Shown: piece by piece, positions 19,814 to 29,114 of the stretch
Layout of the letters: each line of letters opens with the position of its first letter
Numbering within the stretch: the first letter of the stretch is position 1
NCBI RefSeq assembly: GCF_018613325.1
Contig: NZ_JAGGQJ010000010.1
Span: 42,007-106,006, forward strand
Length of the DNA stretch: 64,000 bases
Direction of reading: 5' to 3'
DNA from: Bacillus sp. ISL-34
GTDB taxonomy: Bacteria; Bacillota; Bacilli; Bacillales; DSM-1321
The notes under the pieces: generated by a model
The model's database searches: none
What the model was told of the DNA's origin: nothing
Seen by the model: the letters and a program-made list of their open reading frames with translations, nothing else
Translations under genes and position numbers: made by a program

Positions 19814-21457
19814 ATGAACTTTGAAGTTAAATTATCAGTAAAGGAAATTTTACAAAATAAACACTTTGCAAGTGCTAAGGTTTTGGCTGGAAAAGGAGGA
19901 CTTGATCGGCTTGTTCGATGGGTCCATGTTATGGAGGTCGATTCAATTGAAAGCCTCTTGAATGGGAATGAATTGATTCTTTCTACAGGGGTTGGATGGA
20001 AAGGAGGTGAATATACTTTTACTTCATTAATTCAACAATCCATTGATGCTAACGCAGCTGGTCTTTGTATTGAGTTAGGAACGTACATCTCCGAGATACC
20101 AGAAGCCGCTTTACAACTAGCCAATACATATGACTTTCCCTTAATCGTTTTTCAGAAAAAAGTTCGCTTTATTGACATTACACAGGAATTACATAGCCTC
20201 TTGATTAAAAAGCATTATAGAATTTTGACTGATTTAGAAGATTACTCCAATAGGTTAAACCAGCTTCTTCTTTCGTCAAACCCACAACAAAGAATTCTCC
20301 AGTTAATACATGAACATTTAAAATTAACAGTTTTATACATTACCACTCAAGGTAAAATTGAAATTATTTCTAAGAAGGAAAGAGCAGAGGAAGAGAAAAT
20401 AATACAATTGTTTAAAAGTAACAACATATCAAAACATATGAGTGTTGCACATCAATCTGTACAGGCTTTAAACCAAACTTTTGCTGATCTCTTTGTTTTT
20501 TCGGAATCGGGTTCCATAACAGAATTTGAATCCCTCATTCTAGATCGCAGTGCTATAGCATTAGCACAAAGCCTTTTGCGTGAATTATATATTGAAGAAC
20601 AGAGAAAAACTAAAGAAGCGGAATGGGTACGGCGTTGGCTTGAAGGGGAAAATAGCGCTGAACAGATTCAAAAATATCTTTCAGAGCTTGAACCTAATCT
20701 CAAATCCAATACTTACACGGTTTTACTTTGTAAAGCAGATAACATAGAAAAAGTAAGTTCAGAATTTAACTATATAAAAATCTACTGTCGTTCAATGTTT
20801 CAGCAAAAAGGTATATTTTTATTGACTGATATAGGGAAAAATCAAATTATTTTTATCCTTATAAACAAATGGAAGAATGAAGATTTCAAGCGCAGAATAC
20901 AAGAAGGAATAGAAGGTTTAAAGGATTCGGATTTTTTAAAAAAATATAAATTTTCCGATTTCGGTTTTAGCGTCGGTAAATTTGTTACTAATCTAAACGA
21001 AGTAAGAAACAGTTATACTTCAGCAAAAGAGACTATGAATATTCGAGAAAAAATACCCAATGAATTAAACAGTATTTTTTATGAGGATTTATATATTTTT
21101 CGGATGGTATTAGCTGCTCATGATCAAGGAATCCTTAACGAATTCATCGCAGATTATATAGGTCCAGTTTTATCACAAGATCAGCAGAATAGTGGAGAAT
21201 TACTAAAAACATTAAAAACATACTTACAATGTAAAGGTGCAAAAAAAGAAACCGCCGAACAGCTTCACATTGTTCGTCAAACCCTGTATCATCGACTCGA
21301 AAAACTATATGATTTAATTGGAAGAAATTTCATGGATCCATATAAACGTCAAGCCATAGAAGTTGCCATTTCAGCTTATGAATATATTTCTGCTTCTCAG
21401 TCTAAGTCTGAATATGAAAATACTACGTTTCCGCGGGTGGTTAACCGATTGTATTAA
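19814..21457 (+). CDS. PucR-family transcriptional regulator
   Basis: 547-residue regulator with an N-terminal PucR domain (SVKEILQNKHFASAKVLAGK onward; RWVHVMEV near residue 38; NELILSTGVGW near 55), a middle region, and a C-terminal helix-turn-helix of the PucR type (GAKKETAEQLHIVRQTLYHR near 477). Such proteins activate purine, GABA or amino acid catabolism. ATG at 19814 is used because AAAGGGGG is too near the alternative TTG at 19808. It heads the catabolic island and is the best candidate to bind the 15-bp motif repeated there. Confidence 0.88.
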   Translation: MNFEVKLSVKEILQNKHFASAKVLAGKGGLDRLVRWVHVMEVDSIESLLNGNELILSTGVGWKGGEYTFTSLIQQSIDANAAGLCIELGTYISEIPEAALQLANTYDFPLIVFQKKVRFIDITQELHSLLIKKHYRILTDLEDYSNRLNQLLLSSNPQQRILQLIHEHLKLTVLYITTQGKIEIISKKERAEEEKIIQLFKSNNISKHMSVAHQSVQALNQTFADLFVFSESGSITEFESLILDRSAIALAQSLLRELYIEEQRKTKEAEWVRRWLEGENSAEQIQKYLSELEPNLKSNTYTVLLCKADNIEKVSSEFNYIKIYCRSMFQQKGIFLLTDIGKNQIIFILINKWKNEDFKRRIQEGIEGLKDSDFLKKYKFSDFGFSVGKFVTNLNEVRNSYTSAKETMNIREKIPNELNSIFYEDLYIFRMVLAAHDQGILNEFIADYIGPVLSQDQQNSGELLKTLKTYLQCKGAKKETAEQLHIVRQTLYHRLEKLYDLIGRNFMDPYKRQAIEVAISAYEYISASQSKSEYENTTFPRVVNRLY

Positions 21458-21654
21458 ACTAAGGTCTTTTGTATTATTTGGAAGCAAGAAAACCTATAAC
21501 ATGGTAGCACTCTTTACCCTTATATTTTTTTGAGCAATGCTGAAGAGGATATAAAACGCTAAGAATCTATTTCATCATTTAGATACAAATTATAGATGTT
21601 TAAACAACTAAGTGAATGATACCTCTAAAAGAATGAGTTCTAATAGCAGCAAAG

Positions 21655-21669
21655 ACAGACTGTTTAGTT
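21655..21669 (+). promoter_or_regulatory. Degenerate copy of the 15-bp island motif
   Basis: ACAGACTGTTTAGTT, 91 bp before the first AGCS gene, keeps nine of the thirteen fixed positions of ACACNNTGTCYAATG found at 24244, 27392 and 29021. Its spacing to the gene agrees with those copies, but the match is weak. Confidence 0.35.
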
Positions 21670-21759
21670 TTTGTATCTTTTTAAAAAAGAAGGATTGCGA
21701 GAACATATACAGTTTACCAATCTGTAAATTAAGAATCTAGGTAAAAGGGGTGTGCGTTT

Positions 21760-23241
21760 TTGGAGAATTTAGTAAATTGGCTGAATGGATATGTATGGAG
21801 TCCATTACTTGTATATGGGTTTTTAGGAATGGGGCTGCTTTTTTCTATCTCCACCCGTTTTGTCCAAATAAGGTTTATAAAAGACATGATAAAGCTGTCC
21901 TTTGAAGGAGGAGATTCAAAAGCCGGCGTTTCGTCTTTTCAAGCACTGGCGATGTCATTGGGCAGCCGGGTTGGCACCGGGAATATAGCAGGTGTGGCTA
22001 CCGCCATTGCCTTGGGAGGACCCGGGGCGGTTTTTTGGATGTGGGTTACTGCATTCTTGGGCAGTGCTACTTCGTTTATCGAAATCACGCTTACTCAGAT
22101 CTACAAAAGGAAGATCGATGGACAGTACCGGGGCGGGACACCTTATTACATTGAAAAAGGGCTGAAGCTCAGGAAGTTTGCCATTTTCTCTGCCGTTCTC
22201 ACCTTAATTGTGATGAGCTGTTTATGGCCAGGTGTTCAGGCTAATACAGTAGCGCTCACGATGAACAGTGCTTTTGGAATACCCCCTGTGGTAACTGGGA
22301 TCGGTATCATTTTGATGCTAGGGTTTATCATTTTTGGCGGCGTTAAGCGGATTGCCAAAACCGCACAATTCATGGTTCCGATTATGGCTCTTGGCTATAT
22401 CATCGTTTGTATCATCGTTTTAAGCTTAAACTATTCGCAAATTCCTAATGTGATTTCGCTGATTTTCACCAGTGCTTTTAATTTAAATTCCACTTTTGGC
22501 GGATTGATGGGTTCTGCAATTGCATGGGGGGTACAAAGGGGCGTTTATTCGAGTGGAGCTGGTCTAGGTAGTGAAACGTTTGAATCAGGTGCAGCAGAAG
22601 TATCCCATCCAGCAAAACAAGGTTTGGTTCAAGCCTTCTCTGTTTACATTGATACCTTACTTATCTGTTCTGCGACAGCATTCATGATTATAATCACAGG
22701 AATGTACAATGTGGCACCGGAAGGGATGGCCCCTATTGTGAATAAGGTTGGAGACGTGGAGCCATCTGTTTATACACAGCTCGCTGTTGATTCTGTTTTG
22801 CCGCAATTCGGCGCGGGTTTCCTGGCAGTTTCCTTATTCTTTTTCTGTTTTACCACGCTGCTGTCTTATTATTACAAAGCAGAAACAAACCTTGCTTTTC
22901 TGACACGAAGCCAAAAACTAAAGTCTAGTTGGCCAAACCATGTCTTAAAAGTTGTCCTATTGATCACTTCATTTTACGGAAGTGTGAAAACAGCAGCTGT
23001 TGTGTGGGCAATGGGTGATCTAGGGATGGGGGCCATGGCCTGGGTAAACCTTAGTGTTATTTTTCTTCTAATCAAGCCGGCATTACGGGTGTTAAAAGAT
23101 TATGAAATGCAGAAAAAAGCAGGAAAAGATCCTGTTTTTAACCCGGCAGAGTTAGGAATCAAAGACGCCGAATTTTGGGAAGAAAAGTATAAAGAAACGC
23201 AAGGAAATAAGCCAGTGGAAAGGGAAACTCTATCTATCTGA
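21760..23241 (+). CDS. AGCS-family sodium:alanine/glycine symporter (copy 1)
   Basis: Integral membrane Na+-coupled symporter of 493 residues. Family motifs are LGSRVGTGNIAGVATAIALG near residue 68, GPGAVFWMWVTAFLG next to it, GGTPYYIEKGLK near 123, and GVQRGVYSSGAGLGSE near 258. Within this island the substrate could be alanine, beta-alanine or a related amino acid. TTG start after AAAGGGGTG. It is a close paralogue of the gene at 27509-28984. Confidence 0.92.
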   Translation: MENLVNWLNGYVWSPLLVYGFLGMGLLFSISTRFVQIRFIKDMIKLSFEGGDSKAGVSSFQALAMSLGSRVGTGNIAGVATAIALGGPGAVFWMWVTAFLGSATSFIEITLTQIYKRKIDGQYRGGTPYYIEKGLKLRKFAIFSAVLTLIVMSCLWPGVQANTVALTMNSAFGIPPVVTGIGIILMLGFIIFGGVKRIAKTAQFMVPIMALGYIIVCIIVLSLNYSQIPNVISLIFTSAFNLNSTFGGLMGSAIAWGVQRGVYSSGAGLGSETFESGAAEVSHPAKQGLVQAFSVYIDTLLICSATAFMIIITGMYNVAPEGMAPIVNKVGDVEPSVYTQLAVDSVLPQFGAGFLAVSLFFFCFTTLLSYYYKAETNLAFLTRSQKLKSSWPNHVLKVVLLITSFYGSVKTAAVVWAMGDLGMGAMAWVNLSVIFLLIKPALRVLKDYEMQKKAGKDPVFNPAELGIKDAEFWEEKYKETQGNKPVERETLSI

Positions 23242-23334
23242 AAAGTGAACGGCAGTAAAAGCTTTTAATGAAGAGATTATGGTTTAACAGTTTAATTTAA
23301 GCGCTATACAGACAGACCTATTGCATTTATCTTC

Positions 23335-23376
23335 AATCCTCTCCAAAAGTGAAATTTTTAGGGAGAGGATTGTTTT
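23335..23376 (+). terminator. Intrinsic terminator
   Basis: AATCCTCTCC and GGAGAGGATT form a 10-bp stem with a 17-nt loop followed by GTTTT. It ends the transcript of the first AGCS gene. Confidence 0.8.
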
Positions 23377-23469
23377 GTGTTTAACGGTTAAAAGATAAAA
23401 AGGACCTCTCTTTATAAGCAAATGAAGTATCTTCATTTTATAGAATACTAATCGGAAAGGGATAAGTGT

Positions 23470-23652
23470 ATGTTTTTAAAAGAATTCACAAAAAGTCATT
23501 TAATCACCATTAACTATTATGAGGACGGTGTGTTACAAACACGTAAGGGTCGTGTTTACAATCTTGATCCATACGAACAAACCGTTTCTTTAAAAGATGA
23601 AAACCAACAGGTCTACGCCATTCGTTTGTCTGGTATTAGGAGTATTTGTTAA
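23470..23652 (+). CDS. YolD-like small protein
   Basis: 60 residues with HLITINYYEDGVLQTRKGRV and VYAIRLSGIRSI. It resembles the C-terminal beta-rich part of YolD-like proteins, which often sit beside Y-family DNA polymerase genes. No such polymerase is present here. AAAGGGAT precedes the ATG. It is shorter than usual YolD (about 110 residues) but looks complete with its own signals. Confidence 0.55.
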   Translation: MFLKEFTKSHLITINYYEDGVLQTRKGRVYNLDPYEQTVSLKDENQQVYAIRLSGIRSIC

Positions 23653-23832
23653 TTATTATGCTTTTAACAATTAGTGCGGTTAAAAACAGTATATAGAAGA
23701 AACTTGGTTGGAGAGGCATCATTTTAATATTGATAGGGTTAAAACAAAAGATATTATTGTGGTGTAAACCTACAGTAGAAGCTGATTTAATTAAAGTCTA
23801 TCAAGCCGATTTATCCGCTTCCAATGAATCGT

Positions 23833-23857
23833 AGCCCGGTATTTCATTCGGGCTTTT
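23833..23857 (+). terminator. Short intrinsic terminator
   Basis: AGCCCG pairs with CGGGCT around a 10-nt loop, followed by TTTT. It lies downstream of the YolD-like gene in gene-poor sequence. Confidence 0.65.
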
Positions 23858-24243
23858 CAAAAATTCGCTTCGAAAACGAAATGGTTTTCTCTTCAGGCAA
23901 AAGCTCCTGAGCTGGCAATAAGGATATCTCGAATCTATTAGTCTCCATCATGCATTCGAGCTTGCGAAGCAAGCTTAACTAGCTGATGTTGTACCGTATC
24001 AAGATAAGGGATGCTCTATCAAAATCTTTGATTTAGGTAAGAGGTTGATAGGGCTGGCATTTCATAGCTGTAATTTTATATACGAATACATCTCTGAATT
24101 AGACCAGTAGATAAATATTTTATGCCTTCTAAATGGCCAAAACGCTTACTGAAATCCTTAAAAGGGTTTCTTTTTTTATGACAACTTGTAAATAATTTTA
24201 TCTACTCGTATTCATGATGCAGAAAAAAATGACAGAATATGTT

Positions 24244-24258
24244 ACACCTTGTCTAATG
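24244..24258 (+). promoter_or_regulatory. 15-bp island motif upstream of the semialdehyde dehydrogenase gene
   Basis: ACACCTTGTCTAATG. The same pattern ACACNNTGTCYAATG occurs upstream of the second AGCS gene and of the aldehyde dehydrogenase gene, 73-103 bp before each start. It is a probable activator site, perhaps for the PucR protein. Confidence 0.65.
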
Positions 24259-24330
24259 GTCTGTATTTATATAACCAATATAATGAACTCAAGGTATTGC
24301 TAAGTTTTCATAAAATAGGAGGTTTTTATA

Positions 24331-25788
24331 GTGGAATTAACGATTGAAGTTCAAATGCTAAAGAACTATATTGGTGGACAATGGGTGGAATCGGCAAGTG
24401 AGCAAGTTGAGGAAGTACCAAATCCAGCAACTGGAGAAATCATTGCCCGCATTCCAATTTCTACTCGTGAAGAATTAAACCAAGCGGTTTTAGCTGCTAA
24501 GGAAGCTTTTAAAAAATGGAGAAAAGTTGCTGTGCCTCGACGTGCTCGAATTTTGTTCCGTTATCAACAATTATTAGTAGAGAATTGGGAAGAGTTAGCA
24601 AAAATTATTACCCTGGAAAACGGAAAAAGTTATGCCGAAGCTTACGGAGAAGTACAACGGGGGATTGAATGCGTGGAATTTGCCGCAGGTGCCCCTACTT
24701 TAATGATGGGAGATCAACTTCCCGATATTGCTACTGGTGTTGAGTCAGGCATGTATCGCTATCCAATTGGTGTTATTGGTGGAATCACACCTTTTAATTT
24801 TCCGATGATGGTTCCGTGCTGGATGTTCCCACTTGCCATTGCATGTGGAAACACTTTTGTATTGAAGCCATCTGAAAGAACACCATTGTTGGCTAATCGT
24901 TTAGCTGAATTATTTAAAGAAGCAGGACTCCCAGATGGGGTATTAAATATTGTCCATGGGGCACATGAAGTGGTTAATGGCATTTTGGATAATGAGGATA
25001 TAAAAGCAGTATCTTTTGTAGGTTCCCAGCCTGTGGCTGAGTATATATACAAAACTGCAGCAGCTAACGGTAAACGTGTACAAGCTCTGGCAGGAGCAAA
25101 AAACCACTCAATCGTCATGCCTGATGCAAATCTGGACAACGCTGTAACGAATATTACCGGTGCTGCTTTTGGATCTGCAGGCGAGCGTTGTATGGCGGCT
25201 TCAGTCGTAGTTGCAGTTGGAGATGTTGCGGACGAATTAATCGATCGGCTTAAAAAAGCAGCTGATGAAATTAAAATAGGAAACGGGATGGATGAAGGTG
25301 TGTTTCTTGGCCCTGTTATTCGTGAATCCCATAAAGAACGTACGCTCAGTTACATAGAAAGTGGCAAGGCGGAAGGTGCTTCCTTAATTCGTGATGGGAG
25401 AAACGATGAAGGGAATGAGCAGGGATACTTTGTTGGACCTACGATTTTTGACAATGTGCGAACAGGAATGAAAATCTGGCAGGACGAAATTTTTGCTCCG
25501 GTACTTTCGATTGTCCGAGTGGACAGTTTAGAAGAAGCCATTGAACTGACAAACAAGTCTGAGTTCGCAAATGGCGCATGTTTATATACAGACAGTGCAA
25601 AAGCCATTCGTGAATTCCGTGAAGAAATTGATGCAGGCATGCTGGGCGTTAATCTTGGGGTTCCGGCTCCTATGGCGTTCTTCCCGTTCTCAGGATATAA
25701 AAAATCCTTCTACGGCGATCTTCATGCAAATGGAAAAGACGGAGTAGAATTCTACACTCGCAAGAAAATGCTTACTGCCCGTTACTAA
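24331..25788 (+). CDS. mmsA: CoA-acylating malonate/methylmalonate-semialdehyde dehydrogenase
   Basis: Oxidises malonate semialdehyde (or methylmalonate semialdehyde) with CoA and NAD+ to acetyl-CoA (or propionyl-CoA). The aldehyde dehydrogenase fold has [18 protein letters not shown] near residue 150 and the MMSDH-type catalytic site AGERCMA near 285. GTG start at 24331 after AGGAGG; 485 residues is the MmsA/IolA norm. It is followed closely by an omega-aminotransferase, so it probably takes the product of beta-alanine transamination. Confidence 0.9.
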   Translation: MELTIEVQMLKNYIGGQWVESASEQVEEVPNPATGEIIARIPISTREELNQAVLAAKEAFKKWRKVAVPRRARILFRYQQLLVENWEELAKIITLENGKSYAEAYGEVQRGIECVEFAAGAPTLMMGDQLPDIATGVESGMYRYPIGVIGGITPFNFPMMVPCWMFPLAIACGNTFVLKPSERTPLLANRLAELFKEAGLPDGVLNIVHGAHEVVNGILDNEDIKAVSFVGSQPVAEYIYKTAAANGKRVQALAGAKNHSIVMPDANLDNAVTNITGAAFGSAGERCMAASVVVAVGDVADELIDRLKKAADEIKIGNGMDEGVFLGPVIRESHKERTLSYIESGKAEGASLIRDGRNDEGNEQGYFVGPTIFDNVRTGMKIWQDEIFAPVLSIVRVDSLEEAIELTNKSEFANGACLYTDSAKAIREFREEIDAGMLGVNLGVPAPMAFFPFSGYKKSFYGDLHANGKDGVEFYTRKKMLTARY

Positions 25789-25831
25789 AAACTGATTTAA
25801 AATCATAAAAGAATGGAACGGAGAGCTGATA

Positions 25832-27175
25832 ATGATGCAAGTGACAGAACAAACACAAAACCTGCAAAAAACAGATGAAAAATACCTTTGGCATGCGATG
25901 AAGGGAGCGGCTTCTAATCCGGCAAATATAATTGCCACCAGTGCAGAAGGAGCTTGGGTGACGGATATTGACGGCAACCGTTATTTAGACGGTATGTCCG
26001 GCCTGTGGTGTGTAAATGTCGGATACGGCCGGAAAGAACTTGCCGAAGCGGCTTTTGAACAACTTCAGGAAATGCCCTATTTTCCTTTAACGCAAAGTCA
26101 TGTTCCGGCTATTAAATTAGCAGAGAAATTGAATGAATGGCTTGGTGATGATTACGTTATTTTCTTTTCCAATAGCGGATCGGAAGCGAACGAAACGGCG
26201 TTTAAAATTGCCCGTCAATATCACCAGCAAAAAGGGGAGCAGGGGCGTTATAAGTTTATCTCACGCTATCGCGCTTATCATGGAAATTCTATGGGTGCTC
26301 TCGCGGCAACAGGTCAGGCGCAGCGAAAGTATAAATATGAGCCATTAGGGCAAGGTTTCTTGCATGTGGCACCGCCTGATACATATCGTAATCCAGAAGA
26401 TGCTCATACACTGGCAAGTGCTGATGACATCGACCGTGTTATGACATGGGAGCTAAGCGAAACAGTTGCTGGTGTGATTATGGAACCGATCATCACTGGA
26501 GGTGGAATTTTAATGCCTCCAGATGGATACATGAAAAAAGTAAAAGAAATCTGTGAGAAGCATGGTGCGCTGCTTATTTGTGATGAAGTCATTTGCGGAT
26601 TTGGACGGACAGGGAAAGCATTTGGGTTTATGAACTATGACGTCAAACCAGATATTATCACAATGGCAAAAGGCATAACCAGTGCGTATCTTCCTTTATC
26701 GGCAACAGCTGTAAAAAGAGAGATTTATGAAGCTTATACAGGCACAGATGATTATGACCGCTTCCGCCATGTAAACACGTTTGGAGGAAATCCAGCTGCC
26801 TGTGCCTTAGCTTTAAAAAACCTGGAAATCATGGAGAATGAAAAACTCATTGAACGTTCCAGAGAGTTAGGCGAAAGGCTGTTAAAGGAGCTGGAAGTAT
26901 TAAAAAAGCATCCGAATGTGGGTGATGTACGCGGGAAAGGTCTTCTACTAGGAGTTGAACTGGTTGAAAATAAGGAAACAAAAGAGCCGGCTGGAGTCGA
27001 AAAATTGAATAAAGTGGTAAATCTTTGTAAGGAAAAAGGCTTGCTGGTAGGGAAAAATGGCGACACTGTTGCAGGGTATAACAATGTTTTGCAGCTTTCT
27101 CCTCCATTGAGCATTACGGAAGACGATTTTACATTTATAGTTAATACGTTAAGAGAAAGCATCTTTCAACTTTAA
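25832..27175 (+). CDS. Class III omega-amino acid:pyruvate aminotransferase
   Basis: PLP-dependent aminotransferase of 447 residues. It has the N-terminal GMSGLWCVNVGYGR segment, FSNSGSEANETAFKIAR near residue 110, YHGNSMGALAATG, ICDEVICGFGRTG near 250 (Asp that binds PLP) and AKGITSAYLPLSA near 280 with the Schiff-base lysine. Placed 43 bp after a malonate-semialdehyde dehydrogenase, beta-alanine:pyruvate transamination is the simplest role. Taurine:pyruvate aminotransferase is an alternative that sequence alone does not exclude. Confidence 0.85.
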   Translation: MMQVTEQTQNLQKTDEKYLWHAMKGAASNPANIIATSAEGAWVTDIDGNRYLDGMSGLWCVNVGYGRKELAEAAFEQLQEMPYFPLTQSHVPAIKLAEKLNEWLGDDYVIFFSNSGSEANETAFKIARQYHQQKGEQGRYKFISRYRAYHGNSMGALAATGQAQRKYKYEPLGQGFLHVAPPDTYRNPEDAHTLASADDIDRVMTWELSETVAGVIMEPIITGGGILMPPDGYMKKVKEICEKHGALLICDEVICGFGRTGKAFGFMNYDVKPDIITMAKGITSAYLPLSATAVKREIYEAYTGTDDYDRFRHVNTFGGNPAACALALKNLEIMENEKLIERSRELGERLLKELEVLKKHPNVGDVRGKGLLLGVELVENKETKEPAGVEKLNKVVNLCKEKGLLVGKNGDTVAGYNNVLQLSPPLSITEDDFTFIVNTLRESIFQL

Positions 27176-27195
27176 TTAAGGGTAAGCTGATACCA

Positions 27196-27229
27196 GATAA
27201 AACGATGGGACTAGGCCCATCGTTTTATC
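27196..27229 (+). terminator. Strong intrinsic terminator
   Basis: GATAAAACGATGGG and CCCATCGTTTTATC form a perfect 14-bp stem with loop ACTAGG. It ends the dehydrogenase-aminotransferase operon and is symmetric enough to work in both directions. Confidence 0.9.
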
Positions 27230-27391
27230 TATATAAGCTGAGAATTAAGGAAAGAAGCGAAAAATAACTTCTAAAAGATGTTTATTCCAATTGAAGAATA
27301 TGAACGGTTCGTTTTTCTCTCTTTTTATTATAAAAAGTAAGGTCATTTAGAATGAAATGGTGAGTGTTAGATGAATAAACTAAAAATCTTG

Positions 27392-27406
27392 ACACAGTGT
27401 CTAATG
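27392..27406 (+). promoter_or_regulatory. 15-bp island motif upstream of the second AGCS gene
   Basis: ACACAGTGTCTAATG. With the preceding G it contains the perfect palindrome GACACAGTGTC. It lies 103 bp before the symporter start and matches the sites at 24244 and 29021. Confidence 0.65.
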
Positions 27407-27508
27407 TTAAAGTTTTGTGAATATTTTATTTTTAAATAAATGTTTCATTAATTTTAAATTTATGTGGAGGATGATGGAGCAAAAAAATAAGTGAAGAGGT
27501 GCTTGTTT

Positions 27509-28984
27509 GTGGAGAATTTAGTAAATTGGCTCAATGGATATGTGTGGAGTCCATTGCTTGTGTATGGGTTTTTAGGGCTGGGGCTGCTTTTTTCTATTTT
27601 TACACGATTTGTTCAGTTAAGGTTTGTGAAAGACATGATTAAGCTGTCCTTCGAAGGAGGAGATTCAAAAGCCGGCGTTACGTCTTTTCAGGCACTGGCT
27701 ATGTCATTGGGCAGCCGGGTTGGCACCGGGAATATAGCAGGGGTGGCTACTGCCATCGCCTTGGGAGGGCCCGGAGCGGTTTTTTGGATGTGGGTTACCG
27801 CCTTTTTGGGCAGCGCCACTTCGTTCATCGAGATTACGCTAACTCAGATTTACAAAAGGAAGATCGATGGGCAGTACCGGGGCGGAACACCTTATTACAT
27901 AGAAAAGGGACTGAAGCTCAGGAAGCTTGCCATTTTATCGGCCATTCTCACTTTAATTGTGATGAGCTGTTTATGGCCGGGTGTCCAGGCTAATACAGTG
28001 GCGTTATCAATGAACAGCGCTTTTGGAATGCCTCCTATGTTTACTGGCATCAGTATCATTGTGCTGCTGGGGTTTATCATTTTTGGCGGAGTTAAGCGGA
28101 TTGCGAAAACCGCAGAAATCATGGTTCCGTTTATGGCGCTTGGCTATATTCTAGTTTGTATAATCGTGTTAAGTCTGAACTTTTCTCACATTCCCAATGT
28201 GCTTTCGTTGATTTTCACAAGTGCTTTTAATTTAAACTCCACTTTCGGCGGATTGATGGGTTCTGCGATAGCATGGGGCGTACAAAGAGGTGTTTATTCG
28301 AGTGGAGCTGGAATAGGCAGTGAAACGTTTGAATCAGGAGCAGCGGAAGTATCCCACCCAGCTAAACAAGGTCTGGTTCAAGTATTCTCTGTTTATATTA
28401 ATACGTTATTTATCTGTTCTGCAACCGCATTCATGATTCTGATCACAGGGATGTACAATGTGGAACCGGAAGGGGCGGCCCCTATTGTGAATAAGATTGG
28501 AAACGTGGAGCCATCAGTGTATACACAGCTCGCTGTTGATTCTGTCCTGCCGCAATTTGGTGCGGGCTTCCTGGCGGTTTCCTTATTCTTTTTCTGTTTT
28601 ACAACGCTGCTGTCTTATTATTACAAAGCAGAAACAAACCTTGCTTTTCTGACACAAAGCACAAAGTCTAGTTGGCCAAACCATGTCTTAAAAGTTGTCC
28701 TATTGATCACTTCATTTTACGGAAGTGTGAAAACAGCAGCTGTTGTGTGGGCAATGGGTGATTTGGGGATGGGTGCCATGGCCTGGGTAAACCTTGTTGC
28801 GATCTTTCTTCTGACCAAGCCGGCATTACGGGTGTTAAGAGATTATGAGGTGCAGAAAAAAGCAGGGAAAGACCCCGTTTTTAACCCGGCAAAGCTGGGA
28901 ATCAAAGGTGCCGAATTTTGGGAGGAAAAATATAAAGAAACTCAGGACCCGGTTAGCAGATCTGATCAAAGAAAGCTGAGTTAA
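27509..28984 (+). CDS. AGCS-family sodium:alanine/glycine symporter (copy 2)
   Basis: Close paralogue of the gene at 21760, sharing all its motifs (LGSRVGTGNIAGVATAIALG, GVQRGVYSSGAGIGSE) and beginning with the same VENLVNWLNGY. GTG at 27509 is chosen by alignment with copy 1 and by GAAGAGGTG upstream. Most differences are silent, and one stretch of 99 bp near the 3' end is identical in both copies. It probably imports the amino acid degraded by the flanking enzymes. Confidence 0.92.
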   Translation: MENLVNWLNGYVWSPLLVYGFLGLGLLFSIFTRFVQLRFVKDMIKLSFEGGDSKAGVTSFQALAMSLGSRVGTGNIAGVATAIALGGPGAVFWMWVTAFLGSATSFIEITLTQIYKRKIDGQYRGGTPYYIEKGLKLRKLAILSAILTLIVMSCLWPGVQANTVALSMNSAFGMPPMFTGISIIVLLGFIIFGGVKRIAKTAEIMVPFMALGYILVCIIVLSLNFSHIPNVLSLIFTSAFNLNSTFGGLMGSAIAWGVQRGVYSSGAGIGSETFESGAAEVSHPAKQGLVQVFSVYINTLFICSATAFMILITGMYNVEPEGAAPIVNKIGNVEPSVYTQLAVDSVLPQFGAGFLAVSLFFFCFTTLLSYYYKAETNLAFLTQSTKSSWPNHVLKVVLLITSFYGSVKTAAVVWAMGDLGMGAMAWVNLVAIFLLTKPALRVLRDYEVQKKAGKDPVFNPAKLGIKGAEFWEEKYKETQDPVSRSDQRKLS

Positions 28985-29020
28985 TTCCAGATGCGTCCAA
29001 GAATTTGAGAAAGATATTTT

Positions 29021-29035
29021 ACACACTGTCCAATG
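29021..29035 (+). promoter_or_regulatory. 15-bp island motif upstream of the aldehyde dehydrogenase operon
   Basis: ACACACTGTCCAATG, 80 bp before the dehydrogenase start, is the third clear copy of ACACNNTGTCYAATG in the island. Confidence 0.65.
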
Positions 29036-29114
29036 AAGAATATGACAATCTAATTTATCTTTAACTTATACAAAAGTAATAAAACATTTAATTTCATAGA
29101 AGAGGTGAATCTTG

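Larger units (their letters stand above)
23653..24330. other. Gene-poor stretch with terminator and motif
   Basis: No supported gene. It holds a terminator (AGCCCG/CGGGCT with TTTT, 23833-23857) and, near its right end, ACACCTTGTCTAATG (24244-24258), the 15-bp island motif, 73 bp before the dehydrogenase gene. Confidence 0.55.

Noticed and set aside
23295..23310. cre-like TTTAAGCGCTATACA after the first AGCS gene
   Set aside because: The essential G of the left half is missing, and the site lies downstream of the gene.
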